Shown here: piece by piece, positions 55,533-64,000 of the stretch | Numbering within the stretch: position 1 is the stretch's first letter | Layout of the letters: each line of letters begins with the position of its first letter | Assembly: GCA_005217565.1 (NCBI GenBank) | Contig: SJCO01000019.1 | Span: 1,165-65,164, forward strand | Origin: Puteibacter caeruleilacunae | Lineage (GTDB): Bacteria > Bacteroidota > Bacteroidia > Bacteroidales > Prolixibacteraceae | Direction: 5' to 3' | DNA length: 64,000 nucleotides | Made by a program: the position numbers and the translations under genes | The notes under the pieces: generated by a model | What the model saw: only the letters and a program-made list of their open reading frames with translations | What the model was told of the DNA's origin: nothing | The model's database searches: none

Positions 55533-58229
55533 TTATAGCTTTATATTCACTTTCAGAGAATCATTGCTATTAATTTTTAATTCTTTGAAATCAATAACAA
55601 CACGTTGTCCTTCTTGATGGAATGTTAGTTCAATATCCTTACCGTTAAGCTGTACTTTTACTGAATTAGCTTTTTTACCTTCAGGTAGCTCAGCGTTAAA
55701 TTCTTTTAGGTATAGCTCTCCATAGGCCAATTCAATGCTCATGTGCTGCTCTTTACCTTTTCTTACTTGCGCAAAACTTCCCCAACCTTTGGCAGAGGTA
55801 AAGGCACTTTTAAAGTTCTCAGGCGAGATTTTTGGTGCGAAGCCTAGTATTCCTTTAGGTCCGTGATATTGATATCCTGATGCAGAAATAAAGGCGCCGT
55901 AAGAGGCCATTGCTCTGGCATAGTGACTAGAACATTCAATCTCATCATATGGATTCCGTTTTGCGGCAGCATAGCGTTCGTGAACTGCTTTTACGATGGC
56001 TAATCCTTCTGTAATCATTCCATTGTCAATCATATGTGATGCAAGTTGATACTCTTGCCCAGTCCACACTTCGTCAAAATAACCTCCAGGACCTACCCAA
56101 TAGTCACTTTTAATAGGACGGTCAGCCATACCTGGAACAGCGTCCTCGGCTCCTCCTTCTGGCCAGGTTGTCATTACAACACCCGCGTCTCCGTCTACTG
56201 CATAGCAACGCTCTCCACGTATTGCAGTGTGATCTTCGGCATATTTTCCAACATTGGGCAAGTAGTTATATTGCCAGATTGATTGTAAAGCCTTTTTAAC
56301 CACCTGCTCTGGTAACAAATCGGTAATATTTACCTGATGTGCCATGCTTAATCCCAGAAGCTGGTCGATATGGCAACCTGTGTTTGAATTGATTCTTTTT
56401 GTATCAGGATTAAGATGGATAAAATACGCTCCATTAAAGAGCTTTTTAACCATCTGTTGCTGAGTAACCTGTAATCGGCTGTTGCATTCTGTAGCAAAAT
56501 CGGTATCTCCGACTTCCAGTGCCATTTCTTCGCAACTCTTAAGGGCTCCCAGGTATAAACTATTAATCCAGCCCATAGGTCCATACCAGGCAGCATCTAA
56601 GGTGTGTGGTTGCTGGCCGGTAATTAAGCCATCTTTATCTTGTTTCATCACATAACGCATCGCTTCCTTTACATTGTCCCAAACAGTTGTTAAGAACATT
56701 TTATCGGTCGACATTTGATGTTCGCGGTAGGTTCTGATAATGGTTCCTAGCTGTCCATCTATAGCATAAGCCATGCCGTTTTCACCTCGGTAACCAATCA
56801 ATCCATCTCTATAGGCAATATCAAAATCCACCTTTTGTCTGAGTCCTTTTTCCAATTCAGGGAATATCCTGGCCATAGCCTGTGCATACTGCCATACGTG
56901 TATACAGGTTCCCTGACAGCAATCTACGCCTTCCCATCCCCAGAAACGTTCATTGTCGAAGTAATGGGCCACTTGTGTTGCCAGACAATTAATAGGAATA
57001 AAAGTACGATCAAGAAACCAGTAAGGTAATGATGAATCGTACCATACCTCATTCCATTTAAGGGTAATCTCAACCAATCGCTTAGCGTTAGTGGCGAAGT
57101 AGTCGGCTACATCATCTGCCGAATTAAAATGCTTACTATAGTAGCGATTTAACGTCTCAATGTCCTTAATCTGAGAGAAATCGCCTTCAAGTTCTTTAAG
57201 GTATGGAAAGTACCAACTTACAAGAAAATCGACGGTTACTGTTTCTCCTTTCTGTAAAGAATAGGTGGTGTTGATACCTCCAATTAATGACGTTTTAAAT
57301 TCAGCTTGTGCTTCTGTATTACGCTTGTTGCCAAAAAGAGATGTTAATAGATCGGTGTTATTCAATTGGGAAATGGTTTGTGCATTTGAGTGCTTACCCA
57401 TCAGACTTAAGGCCATGTTTCCAAAACCTTTCTTTTGATCAAGTCCTTCACCGGAGGCCTCCATGAAAACGGTTACCCGATTGTTGCCTTGCTTCGTCGT
57501 GTTTTTACGATATCCATTTCCTTGATGTGTCGGACTTACTTTGTTTTCCAACCAGCTACCGAGTGATATTTCCAATTGCTCATTGCCTGTATTGGTAATC
57601 TTGTAGCGCATTAAGGTAGCAGGAATGGACGATTCCTTTATGTTTAATGGAATATATGATGGGGTAGCCAATAGCTCTATATTAAGCGGCAGACCATCTT
57701 TTTTATAATTCACTTTGGCAACGGGATATTCACCACGGAAGGTTACTTCATCAAAATCCTGGTCGTTAAGCTTCAAACGTACAGGCTCTTTATTGTTGGC
57801 TTTAACTTGAATGGCTGTTCCTTGTTTTACATCATACAGATTGTTGCCTTTTGATTCTCGGGGAGAAGGGTAGAGGCTCCCGAATGTAAATTGATCCATT
57901 CGCCAGCGACCGTCTTCTCCAGCCGGACCTTCCCGTTTATAGTTTGATTGAAATATATCCCACAACCATAAATTACCATCACCACTAATATATAATTGTC
58001 CGCAGGCAATACCGCCGATGGGCATACCGATGTATTTTAATTCATCCTTCGTTGAAGAATAAACCTCCTTTGTTGTTCGCTTAGTTAGTGATTTGACTTC
58101 TTTATTTGATAGTTTCTTATCTGATGAAACCACTCCCATTACCTGGTAGCTAAAGAAAAATGCACAAAGTGTAACAGCTAGCGATCTTAAGCTGTTCTTT
58201 CGTGTAATACTCCATTTGAATTTATTCAT
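55533..58229 (-). CDS. GH116 family glycoside hydrolase (GBA2/DUF608-like)
   Basis: An 898-residue exported protein. A long N-terminal basic signal segment ends near residue 33. The N-terminal beta-sandwich of the GBA2/DUF608 type spans about 60-340 ('IGGIACGQLYISGDGNLWLWDIF' in parts, 'RYKITNTGNEQLEISLGSW'). The alpha/alpha barrel covers about 390-830 ('WGWEGVDCCQGTC', 'LDAAWYGPMGWINSLYLGAL'). GH116 enzymes are retaining beta-glucosidases, beta-xylosidases or glucosylceramidases. The acid in 'TLDAAWYG' is a candidate for the acid/base; I do not assign the nucleophile. Single minus-strand gene with a distinctive upstream operator. Confidence 0.88.
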   Translation of the reverse strand: MNKFKWSITRKNSLRSLAVTLCAFFFSYQVMGVVSSDKKLSNKEVKSLTKRTTKEVYSSTKDELKYIGMPIGGIACGQLYISGDGNLWLWDIFQSNYKREGPAGEDGRWRMDQFTFGSLYPSPRESKGNNLYDVKQGTAIQVKANNKEPVRLKLNDQDFDEVTFRGEYPVAKVNYKKDGLPLNIELLATPSYIPLNIKESSIPATLMRYKITNTGNEQLEISLGSWLENKVSPTHQGNGYRKNTTKQGNNRVTVFMEASGEGLDQKKGFGNMALSLMGKHSNAQTISQLNNTDLLTSLFGNKRNTEAQAEFKTSLIGGINTTYSLQKGETVTVDFLVSWYFPYLKELEGDFSQIKDIETLNRYYSKHFNSADDVADYFATNAKRLVEITLKWNEVWYDSSLPYWFLDRTFIPINCLATQVAHYFDNERFWGWEGVDCCQGTCIHVWQYAQAMARIFPELEKGLRQKVDFDIAYRDGLIGYRGENGMAYAIDGQLGTIIRTYREHQMSTDKMFLTTVWDNVKEAMRYVMKQDKDGLITGQQPHTLDAAWYGPMGWINSLYLGALKSCEEMALEVGDTDFATECNSRLQVTQQQMVKKLFNGAYFIHLNPDTKRINSNTGCHIDQLLGLSMAHQVNITDLLPEQVVKKALQSIWQYNYLPNVGKYAEDHTAIRGERCYAVDGDAGVVMTTWPEGGAEDAVPGMADRPIKSDYWVGPGGYFDEVWTGQEYQLASHMIDNGMITEGLAIVKAVHERYAAAKRNPYDEIECSSHYARAMASYGAFISASGYQYHGPKGILGFAPKISPENFKSAFTSAKGWGSFAQVRKGKEQHMSIELAYGELYLKEFNAELPEGKKANSVKVQLNGKDIELTFHQEGQRVVIDFKELKINSNDSLKVNIKL

Positions 58230-58731
58230 CGCTATTTGTTTAAAGAATTAGAATTTGCAGTATTTGATATGATCCATTGAGCCAAATACTCGTGTTAATT
58301 TTTCGTGATATGGATTGTATCAAAGGTAAAGTGAAGACTTCTATTGTATGGGGTGCTTTTCATGATAAAAGGTATCCATTTCAGGTAGGTGGTATCCATA
58401 TTCTTCAAAAAAGTATCCAAATCCTGTTTTCTAATCTTATGTATGCTATAACACACTGTTTTACGCTTTTGTTGTATCAACCATTGATACCTGGAATATT
58501 GCAATTTGTTGGTTTTGTTGTGACCTTAGATTTGATTATCTACGGTACAATTTTATTGTGTTATTTCGCAATGTTTTTCGTGATATATGAAAGAGAAATT
58601 GGCGTTGTTGGGTAGTGGTTTATAGTGGCTGGTATAACCGAAAAGATGTGACAGAAAACGGGGTGAGTATGTTTCACTGGTAAAATTTATTAATTTTATG
58701 TGATGTGATAAACAACTAAAACTTTGGAGAT
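58230..58731. other. Intergenic region, GH116 promoter and beyond
   Basis: Divergent region between GH116 and the Rossmann-protein gene. It contains the GH116 promoter and the direct repeats listed separately. The remaining 58421-58731 holds no ORF that looks genuine. Confidence 0.45.
58321..58420 (-). promoter_or_regulatory. GH116 promoter with three direct repeats
   Basis: The minus-strand -7 element TACCTTTG (58328-58321) is an exact consensus match. Upstream of it are three repeats of GTATCCA (plus-strand reading): GGTATCCAT at 58371-58379, GGTATCCAT at 58391-58399 and AGTATCCAA at 58412-58420. Periods are 20 and 21 bp. They lie at about -55 to -104 from the predicted start, as for an AraC or hybrid two-component activator. 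Confidence 0.62.
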
Positions 58732-59397
58732 ATGAAGGCAATAATAACAGGGGCAACAGGTATGTTGGGAAAGGGTGTTTTACTTGAATGCGTAGACGAC
58801 CCAACAGTAGAAGAGGTGTTACTCATCAATAGAAATCATTTAGACTTTTCTCATCCAAAGGTTAAAGAGATTATTCATAAGGATTTTCGAGACTTTTCAG
58901 CAATTAAGGAAGAGCTTGCTGGCTACGATGCATGTTTTCATTGTATGGGAGTGTCATCAGCAGGTATGAGCGAGGAGAAGTTTTCTGAGATTACCTATAC
59001 AATGACGAAAGCACTTGCGTCAACGTTATATAACATCAATCCGGATATGGTTTTTAACTATGTTACAGGGGCAGGAACTGACAGTACTGAAAAGGGAAAG
59101 ATAATGTGGGCTCGTGTTAAGGGTAGAACCGAGAATATGATTTTGAATATGGGCTTCAAGGATGCTTATATGTTTCGTCCAGGAGGCGTTGTGCCTGAAC
59201 GTGGTGTTAAATCGAGTACGAAGTTATACAATGCGGTTTACGTTATTACCCGTCCTTTTTTCTCGTACATGAAGCGCATGAAGTCGATTACTACATCGGT
59301 TAGAATAGGTAGAGCAATGATTAATTCATACAACCATCAACAAGCATTGAAGCATCTTGAGGCAGATGATATTAATAAGCTGGCAGAGATTGAGTAA
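58732..59397 (+). CDS. NAD(P)-binding Rossmann protein (atypical SDR)
   Basis: A 221-residue cytosolic protein starting with the nucleotide motif 'IITGATGMLGKGVLLEC' (TGATGMLG near residues 5-12). It has the 'DACFHCMGVSS' strand and 'NYVTGAGTDSTEKGKIMWARVK', placing it in the HTATIP2-like atypical SDR group; a Tyr-x3-Lys pair is not evident at the usual spot. The role may be redox or regulatory. It is a single gene with terminator-like repeats (CAAAGCAGGA strings) after it. Substrate unknown. Confidence 0.8.
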   Translation: MKAIITGATGMLGKGVLLECVDDPTVEEVLLINRNHLDFSHPKVKEIIHKDFRDFSAIKEELAGYDACFHCMGVSSAGMSEEKFSEITYTMTKALASTLYNINPDMVFNYVTGAGTDSTEKGKIMWARVKGRTENMILNMGFKDAYMFRPGGVVPERGVKSSTKLYNAVYVITRPFFSYMKRMKSITTSVRIGRAMINSYNHQQALKHLEADDINKLAEIE

Positions 59398-59646
59398 ATC
59401 CTGCTTTAAGGAAGTCCTGCTTTGAACTATAGTAGTATTGGCAACAGTTCAAAGCAGGACTGAAATGTTGATGTTGTCCTTTGTGAAATATTCATACATT
59501 ATGCTGTCTATTATTTTTACTGCTGCGTAGAATCAGTAGTTTTATGATTCACATTATCAGAGTGTTGATTTTTTGGCATTATTTTGGTGTATGGGGAGTT
59601 GAAGAAGTAAGTTGAAGTACTTCATTTTTGAATTGAAAAATGTATT

Positions 59647-62055
59647 ATGTGGAATTATATTCTTAAAATCTCTCTTCGAAATATATTCAGACAGCGACTT
59701 TCATCATTGTTGGTGTTTCTTTCGATTTGTACCGGATTAGTGACCTTTATTTTTGTTTCAAGTTATGTGACTTATGAGAAATCGTATGATACGGTTTTCC
59801 CTGGTTACGAGAACATTTATCGCATTACTACCGATGTGTTTGTTGATGACGAGCTGAAGCTTTCAAAGCCGCAATGTGAGCGCTCAGTGGGGACTTCCTT
59901 AGTGCAGGCTTATCCTAATGTTGAAACATCGGGATACTTTGTTGGAACAAAATCGGAATATAAAATTGGGGAAAATGTTTTTAGGAATGAAAATACACTT
60001 CATGCTTCTCCAGGGATATTGCAAGTGTTTTCAATTGATTTGATTAGTGGTAATCGTAGCGATGTACTTACTTCTCCTTACAAAGTGCTGGTGTCGGAAA
60101 GTTTGGCAAAGATGTATTTTGGTACAGAAAATCCTGTAGGCAAGATTGTACACAAGTATCCGGGATATAAGTATACCGTTGAGGGGGTGTTTAAGGATAT
60201 TCCTTCACAGGCGCATTTTAAGGCTGATATGCTCTTATCTTTTCACAATAATATGCACTTACCACCACCATTGAAGAGTGCCTGGGGTGAAGCTAGTTTT
60301 TATACGTATATAAAGGTGGATGACCATACGGATATTGCAACATTGGAAGGGCAGATAAATCAGTTGGTGGCTAAAAATAAGGGTGGTTATTTCGATAAAT
60401 CCAATACAAAACATCACTATAGTCTGCAGTCATTAAAAGACATTCACCTTAAGTCGCACATGAAGAACGAAATCACTACAAATAGTAGAACCGATTACCT
60501 ATATATCTTGTTGGTAGTAGGTTTGCTGATTGTGCTTGCAGCCGGATTGAATTACTTGTATTTTGCTTTTGTGAATTCGATAGAAAAGGCTGGTAATACA
60601 GGGATTCAGAAGATTATTGGTGCTGATAATAGCGTGATTGTGGGCACCTTATTGACTGAGTCGTTAATTATTCACACAGTCGCAGTTGTGTTCTCGCTAT
60701 TGTTGAGTATGGTTTTTGCTCCACTGATCTCCAATAGGTTCGGAATTAACATCGATTTTAGTCTTTCGAATCATTTTCTTGTGGGTGGCTTAAGTGCTAT
60801 TGTTATTTGTAGTACTCTGATTAATGGATTGATTCCGGCAATGAAGCAAAGCTCCATAAAGAGTATTGATTTGCTAAAATTGAAGAAGCAAAAAACTAGT
60901 GGGAATGTTTCTTTCCGCCAACTTTTTATCTCGCTACAGTTTGTGATTGTAATAGCCGTTATAATCGGTATTCTAGGGATTAATAAGCAGATAAATTATT
61001 TGGTTGAGAAGGAGAAAGGACTGTCAATTGAGAATAAATTGGTGGTACGGTCGCCAAGTAATTTGCGGCGGACTTCTGGTCGGATTAATAATCTTGATGC
61101 ATTTGAGCAGGAATTAATTAGCAATGCCAACATCAAGAATGTTACTACAGGAAATACTGTGCCAGGGAATAATGTAGCTTATAATTTTACGTTCTCAGAA
61201 ATTGGTGGAGATAAGTCGGTGAAAGCTGGTCTGATTATTGGCGATAAGAACTTCCTTAGTAGTTATGATATTCCTTTGGTTAGCGGTCAGAATTTTCATG
61301 ATGGCTCAAAAGGGTGTATCATTAACGAGACTTGTCTGGCACAATTGGGATACAACGATGGAGAGCAGGCCATTGGAAAGGAAATACGTTTGGTTGATGA
61401 TAGCGGATGGCAGGAGTTTACTGCTAAAGTTGTTGGTGTTACTAAGGATTATAATTTCCAATCGGCAAAAGAGAAAACGGGGGCGATTGTACTACTCGAT
61501 TGGACCAAAGATATGGTGTGGGGAAACTATACTATTTCATTGAGTACGGCTGATTATTCAGCTGTGATTCCATTTGTGAAGGAGTGTTTTGAGGCTACCT
61601 TTACAAACTATCCTTTTGAGTTCTTTATCCTTGAAGATTCATATAATGATGAATTAAAAGGGGAAATGCAGCTGCTTAAAATATTAAAGGTGTTTGTGGT
61701 AATTGCGCTAATAATTAGTGTTATAAATCTGTTCTCAATGGCATGGCATAATACGTCGGCCAGGGTGAAGGAGATCGGTATTCGCAAAGTAAATGGCGCC
61801 AAGATATCTGAAATTCTTAGCATGCTAAATCGCGACTTTATAAAATGGATTGCCATTGCTTTTGTGATTGCCTGTCCGATTGCCTATTATGCCATGGATA
61901 AATGGCTTGAAAACTTTGCTTATCAAACCAGTCTAAGTTGGTGGATATTTGCGTTGGCCGGTATATTTGCTTTTGGAGTTGCCGTTCTAACGGTGAGCTG
62001 GCAAAGCTGGAAAGCTGCTACACGTAATCCTGTTGAGGCGTTGAGGTATGAATAA
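59647..62055 (+). CDS. FtsX-like ABC transporter permease
   Basis: An 802-residue permease of the MacB/FtsX type, the two-repeat form usual in Bacteroidota. Helix 1 (about 19-39, 'LSSLLVFLSICTGLVTFIF') leads to a periplasmic MacB-like core domain. Three helices follow near residues 282-390, then a helix near 425-445, a second periplasmic domain, and three helices near 680-790 ending 'RNPVEALRYE', the family C-terminus. No ATPase gene is nearby; a partner must be encoded elsewhere or upstream of its promoter. The likely role is export or envelope stress related to a small ligand. Confidence 0.9.
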   Translation: MWNYILKISLRNIFRQRLSSLLVFLSICTGLVTFIFVSSYVTYEKSYDTVFPGYENIYRITTDVFVDDELKLSKPQCERSVGTSLVQAYPNVETSGYFVGTKSEYKIGENVFRNENTLHASPGILQVFSIDLISGNRSDVLTSPYKVLVSESLAKMYFGTENPVGKIVHKYPGYKYTVEGVFKDIPSQAHFKADMLLSFHNNMHLPPPLKSAWGEASFYTYIKVDDHTDIATLEGQINQLVAKNKGGYFDKSNTKHHYSLQSLKDIHLKSHMKNEITTNSRTDYLYILLVVGLLIVLAAGLNYLYFAFVNSIEKAGNTGIQKIIGADNSVIVGTLLTESLIIHTVAVVFSLLLSMVFAPLISNRFGINIDFSLSNHFLVGGLSAIVICSTLINGLIPAMKQSSIKSIDLLKLKKQKTSGNVSFRQLFISLQFVIVIAVIIGILGINKQINYLVEKEKGLSIENKLVVRSPSNLRRTSGRINNLDAFEQELISNANIKNVTTGNTVPGNNVAYNFTFSEIGGDKSVKAGLIIGDKNFLSSYDIPLVSGQNFHDGSKGCIINETCLAQLGYNDGEQAIGKEIRLVDDSGWQEFTAKVVGVTKDYNFQSAKEKTGAIVLLDWTKDMVWGNYTISLSTADYSAVIPFVKECFEATFTNYPFEFFILEDSYNDELKGEMQLLKILKVFVVIALIISVINLFSMAWHNTSARVKEIGIRKVNGAKISEILSMLNRDFIKWIAIAFVIACPIAYYAMDKWLENFAYQTSLSWWIFALAGIFAFGVAVLTVSWQSWKAATRNPVEALRYE

Positions 62056-62081
62056 TTAGTCTTCGCTTGTAATCCTAAACC

Positions 62082-62139
62082 CTTGAACATCTTTTTCCCA
62101 TAGCTGTTGTAAAAGTAGCAGCAGTAAAGATGTTTCAAG
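62082..62139. terminator. Long hairpin between permease genes
   Basis: CTTGAACATCTTT (62082-62094) pairs with AAAGATGTTTCAAG (62126-62139), one base bulged. The ATG of the next gene lies 9 bases later. It is too close to the start to be a simple terminator only; it may hide or expose the ribosome site. Confidence 0.45.
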
Positions 62140-62148
62140 GTTGAGAAT

Positions 62149-64000
62149 ATGAAAAAACGACGATTAAAAAAGGATTTAGGATTATTTGATGTGTTCGCCA
62201 TTAGTACTGGCGCCATGTTCAGTTCTGGTTTCTTTTTACTTCCTGGTATTGCCTCTAATTTCACAGGACCATCGGTGTTTTTGGCGTATTTACTTGCTGG
62301 TGTGCTGATATTGCCGGCTATGTTTAGCATTGCTGAAATCTCAACTGCCCTGCCTCGATCAGGAGGTGCATACTTTTTCCTGGATAGAAGTCTTGGCCCA
62401 ATAATGGGGACCATCAGCGGATTGGGTACTTATTTTGCATTGATGCTGAAGACTGCTTTCGCGATTATCGGTATAGGTGCTTATGCTGCTATATTTTGGG
62501 AGGTGCCGACTAAAATTGTGGCTATTGTTGCTACGCTTTTCTTTATGGCTATAAATCTGGTAGGGGCAAAGAAGACTTCCGGCTTGCAAAAGGTATTTGT
62601 CGTGTCATTATTGGTTATTTTAGTCACGTTTATTGTCGATGGACTATATACCATATTCACTATGGATGACACAGGACAGCAGGCGATTAATGAGCAATTT
62701 ACGCCGTTTTTCTCCAATGGACTTGGTGGTTTATTTACTACTGTGGGATTTGTTTTTGTGTCGTACCTAGGCTTAACCAAAATAGCAAGTGTTGCTGAAG
62801 AGATTAAGAATCCTGAAAGGAATATCCCTCTGGGGATGATGCTGTCACTAATTGTTACAGGCTTGATTTATGGTTTAGGGGTGTTTATTATGGTTGCCAT
62901 TATTGATCAGGAATCGTTGGCTAATGAGATGGCTCCGGCTGCTGTTGCGGCTTCAAATATTTTTAAGTGGTTACCACCCAACGCTGGAGTTTTGCTGATG
63001 TCGATAGCGGCGCTTGCAGCGTTTGCTTCTACTGGTAATGCCGGACTATTATCTTCGTCGCGATATCCTTTTGCAATGAGCAGAGATAAATTATTACCTG
63101 CAGCACTGTCGAGAATTGGAGGTAAAGGTGCCCCTACGATAGCGATATTGATGACCACGGCAATGATCATCTTATTCATCCTATTACTGTCGGAGGAGGG
63201 GATTGTTAAACTGGCCAGTACGTTTCAGCTGCTCATATTCATATTAATTAATTTCTCGGTTATTGTCTTCCGAAATAGTAAAATCGAATCATACGATCCC
63301 GGCTACTTAACGCCTCTTTATCCGTGGATGCAGATTATCGGTATTGTTATTTCGTTTATACTGATTATCTACCTTGGATGGATGCCTGTACTCTTTACAA
63401 CGGGTATTGTTTTGATGGGAGTACTTTGGTTTCATTTCCATGTTCGAGGGAAAGTGAAGCGAGAAGGTGCAATATTTCATTGGTTTGCGCTGTTGGGTGA
63501 GTATCAGTATGATGAGTTGGAAAATGAACTGATGACTATATTAAAGGAAAAAGGCCTTAGAGAGGGTGATCCTTTTGATGAGACTGTAATTAAGTCTAAA
63601 ATTAGATTGCTGAAATCATTGACCGATTTTGATGTTGTATTAGATAAAGTGTCGGATTACTTCAGTGCAGAATTACAGGAGGATAAGGACACGATTAAGC
63701 AAAAGCTTTTCCAGTCGTTGGCCGATGATACTGTCATTACCTTACCTGGAGTTCTTGTGTTTCATGCAAGATTCAGGAATGTACTTCATCCTTCGATGCA
63801 ATTGGTTATCTCAAAAAGTGCTATGGAAGGTGTGCCAGAGCATAACGATGATGAACAAAAGTCCCCAATACATATTTGTGTCTTTCTGATAAATACTGAT
63901 GAAAATCCGAAGCAACAGCTGCGTATGTTATCGCGACTGATTGATATTCTTGAACGCGATTCGATTGTGAAGACTTTGCAGAATATGGATAGTCATAGGA
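62149..64000 (+). CDS. APC-family amino-acid permease with PTS-EIIA-like tail, 3'-partial
   Basis: The frame from ATG 62149 is open to the window edge (617 codons visible, no stop). It has about 12 membrane helices of the APC family: 'FDVFAISTGAMFSSGFFLLPG' in pieces, 'EISTALPRSGGAYFFLDRSLG', 'GAKKTSGLQKV'. After residue 440 comes a cytosolic region, then from about 480 a domain like the PTS EIIA type-2 fold ('FSAELQEDKDTIKQKLFQSL', 'ITLPGVLVFHARF'). The EIIA 'PHAR' motif appears as 'FHAR', keeping the histidine. Such tails may regulate uptake. Missing the C-terminal end. Confidence 0.85.
   Translation, partial: MKKRRLKKDLGLFDVFAISTGAMFSSGFFLLPGIASNFTGPSVFLAYLLAGVLILPAMFSIAEISTALPRSGGAYFFLDRSLGPIMGTISGLGTYFALMLKTAFAIIGIGAYAAIFWEVPTKIVAIVATLFFMAINLVGAKKTSGLQKVFVVSLLVILVTFIVDGLYTIFTMDDTGQQAINEQFTPFFSNGLGGLFTTVGFVFVSYLGLTKIASVAEEIKNPERNIPLGMMLSLIVTGLIYGLGVFIMVAIIDQESLANEMAPAAVAASNIFKWLPPNAGVLLMSIAALAAFASTGNAGLLSSSRYPFAMSRDKLLPAALSRIGGKGAPTIAILMTTAMIILFILLLSEEGIVKLASTFQLLIFILINFSVIVFRNSKIESYDPGYLTPLYPWMQIIGIVISFILIIYLGWMPVLFTTGIVLMGVLWFHFHVRGKVKREGAIFHWFALLGEYQYDELENELMTILKEKGLREGDPFDETVIKSKIRLLKSLTDFDVVLDKVSDYFSAELQEDKDTIKQKLFQSLADDTVITLPGVLVFHARFRNVLHPSMQLVISKSAMEGVPEHNDDEQKSPIHICVFLINTDENPKQQLRMLSRLIDILERDSIVKTLQNMDSHR

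Noticed and set aside
58277-58615. 112-codon plus-strand frame upstream of GH116
   Set aside because: TTG start, and the repeats at 58371-58420 fall inside it; better explained as promoter DNA.

Overview
The window is chromosomal DNA from a member of the Bacteroidota. The signs are AT-rich sequence, a SusC/SusD pair run by an ECF sigma factor and FecR anti-sigma factor, promoters with a TAnnTTTG -7 element, almost no Shine-Dalgarno sites, many lipoproteins and AraC regulators, and GH92/GH116/sulfatase glycan genes. The mix (catalase-peroxidase, PerR-like repressor, sulfatase, arylsulfotransferase) would suit a marine or sediment Bacteroidales/Marinilabiliales-type organism, but genus and order are inference. 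No rRNA, tRNA, CRISPR array or intact insertion sequence was recognised.

Layout. 0-3 kb: a worn defence-type patch with two unrecognised genes, a broken MTH538/ThsB-like TIR gene and an intact DUF1883-TIR gene. 3.4-4.6 kb: a secreted beta-propeller protein. 4.7-16.2 kb, mostly minus strand: ECF sigma - FecR - SusC - SusD - lipoprotein, with an arylsulfotransferase, a secreted LamG/DUF1080-like protein and an AraC regulator upstream. 16.6-33 kb: an accessory region of small regulated cassettes, including a Vat-type acetyltransferase, two mirror-image SDR-X-AraC modules with matching 21-bp-period operators, a LytTR two-component system wrapped around two secreted acetoacetate-decarboxylase-like proteins, a DJ-1/AraC regulator next to a dehydrogenase with a degraded active site, NUDIX, methyltransferase and MarR-GNAT genes, and gene remnants. 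33-39.5 kb: a run of small plus-strand genes (acetyltransferase, membrane and secreted unknowns, a class C beta-lactamase-like hydrolase and a second DJ-1/AraC paralogue). 39.8-45.4 kb: oxidative and probably nitrosative stress genes (katG, PerR-like, 1-Cys peroxiredoxin, then hemerythrin-DUF438-PAS and DUF1858-DUF2249 behind a CRP/FNR-type box). 45.8-58.2 kb: glycan genes GH92, sulfatase, a CxxCH/FGE-like giant protein, ThuA and GH116. 58.7-64 kb: a Rossmann protein, an FtsX-type permease and an APC permease with a PTS-EIIA-like tail that runs off the window.

How it fits together. The SusCD locus is a TonB-dependent import system run by its own sigma/anti-sigma pair. The GH92-sulfatase-GH116 cluster would trim sulfated or mannosidic/glucosidic glycans outside the inner membrane. 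The most promising under-described systems are the LytTR-flanked secreted decarboxylase-like pair, the twin AraC-SDR switches with shared operators, the hemerythrin operon with its -41.5 palindrome, and the 159-aa protein/TIR pair at the left end.
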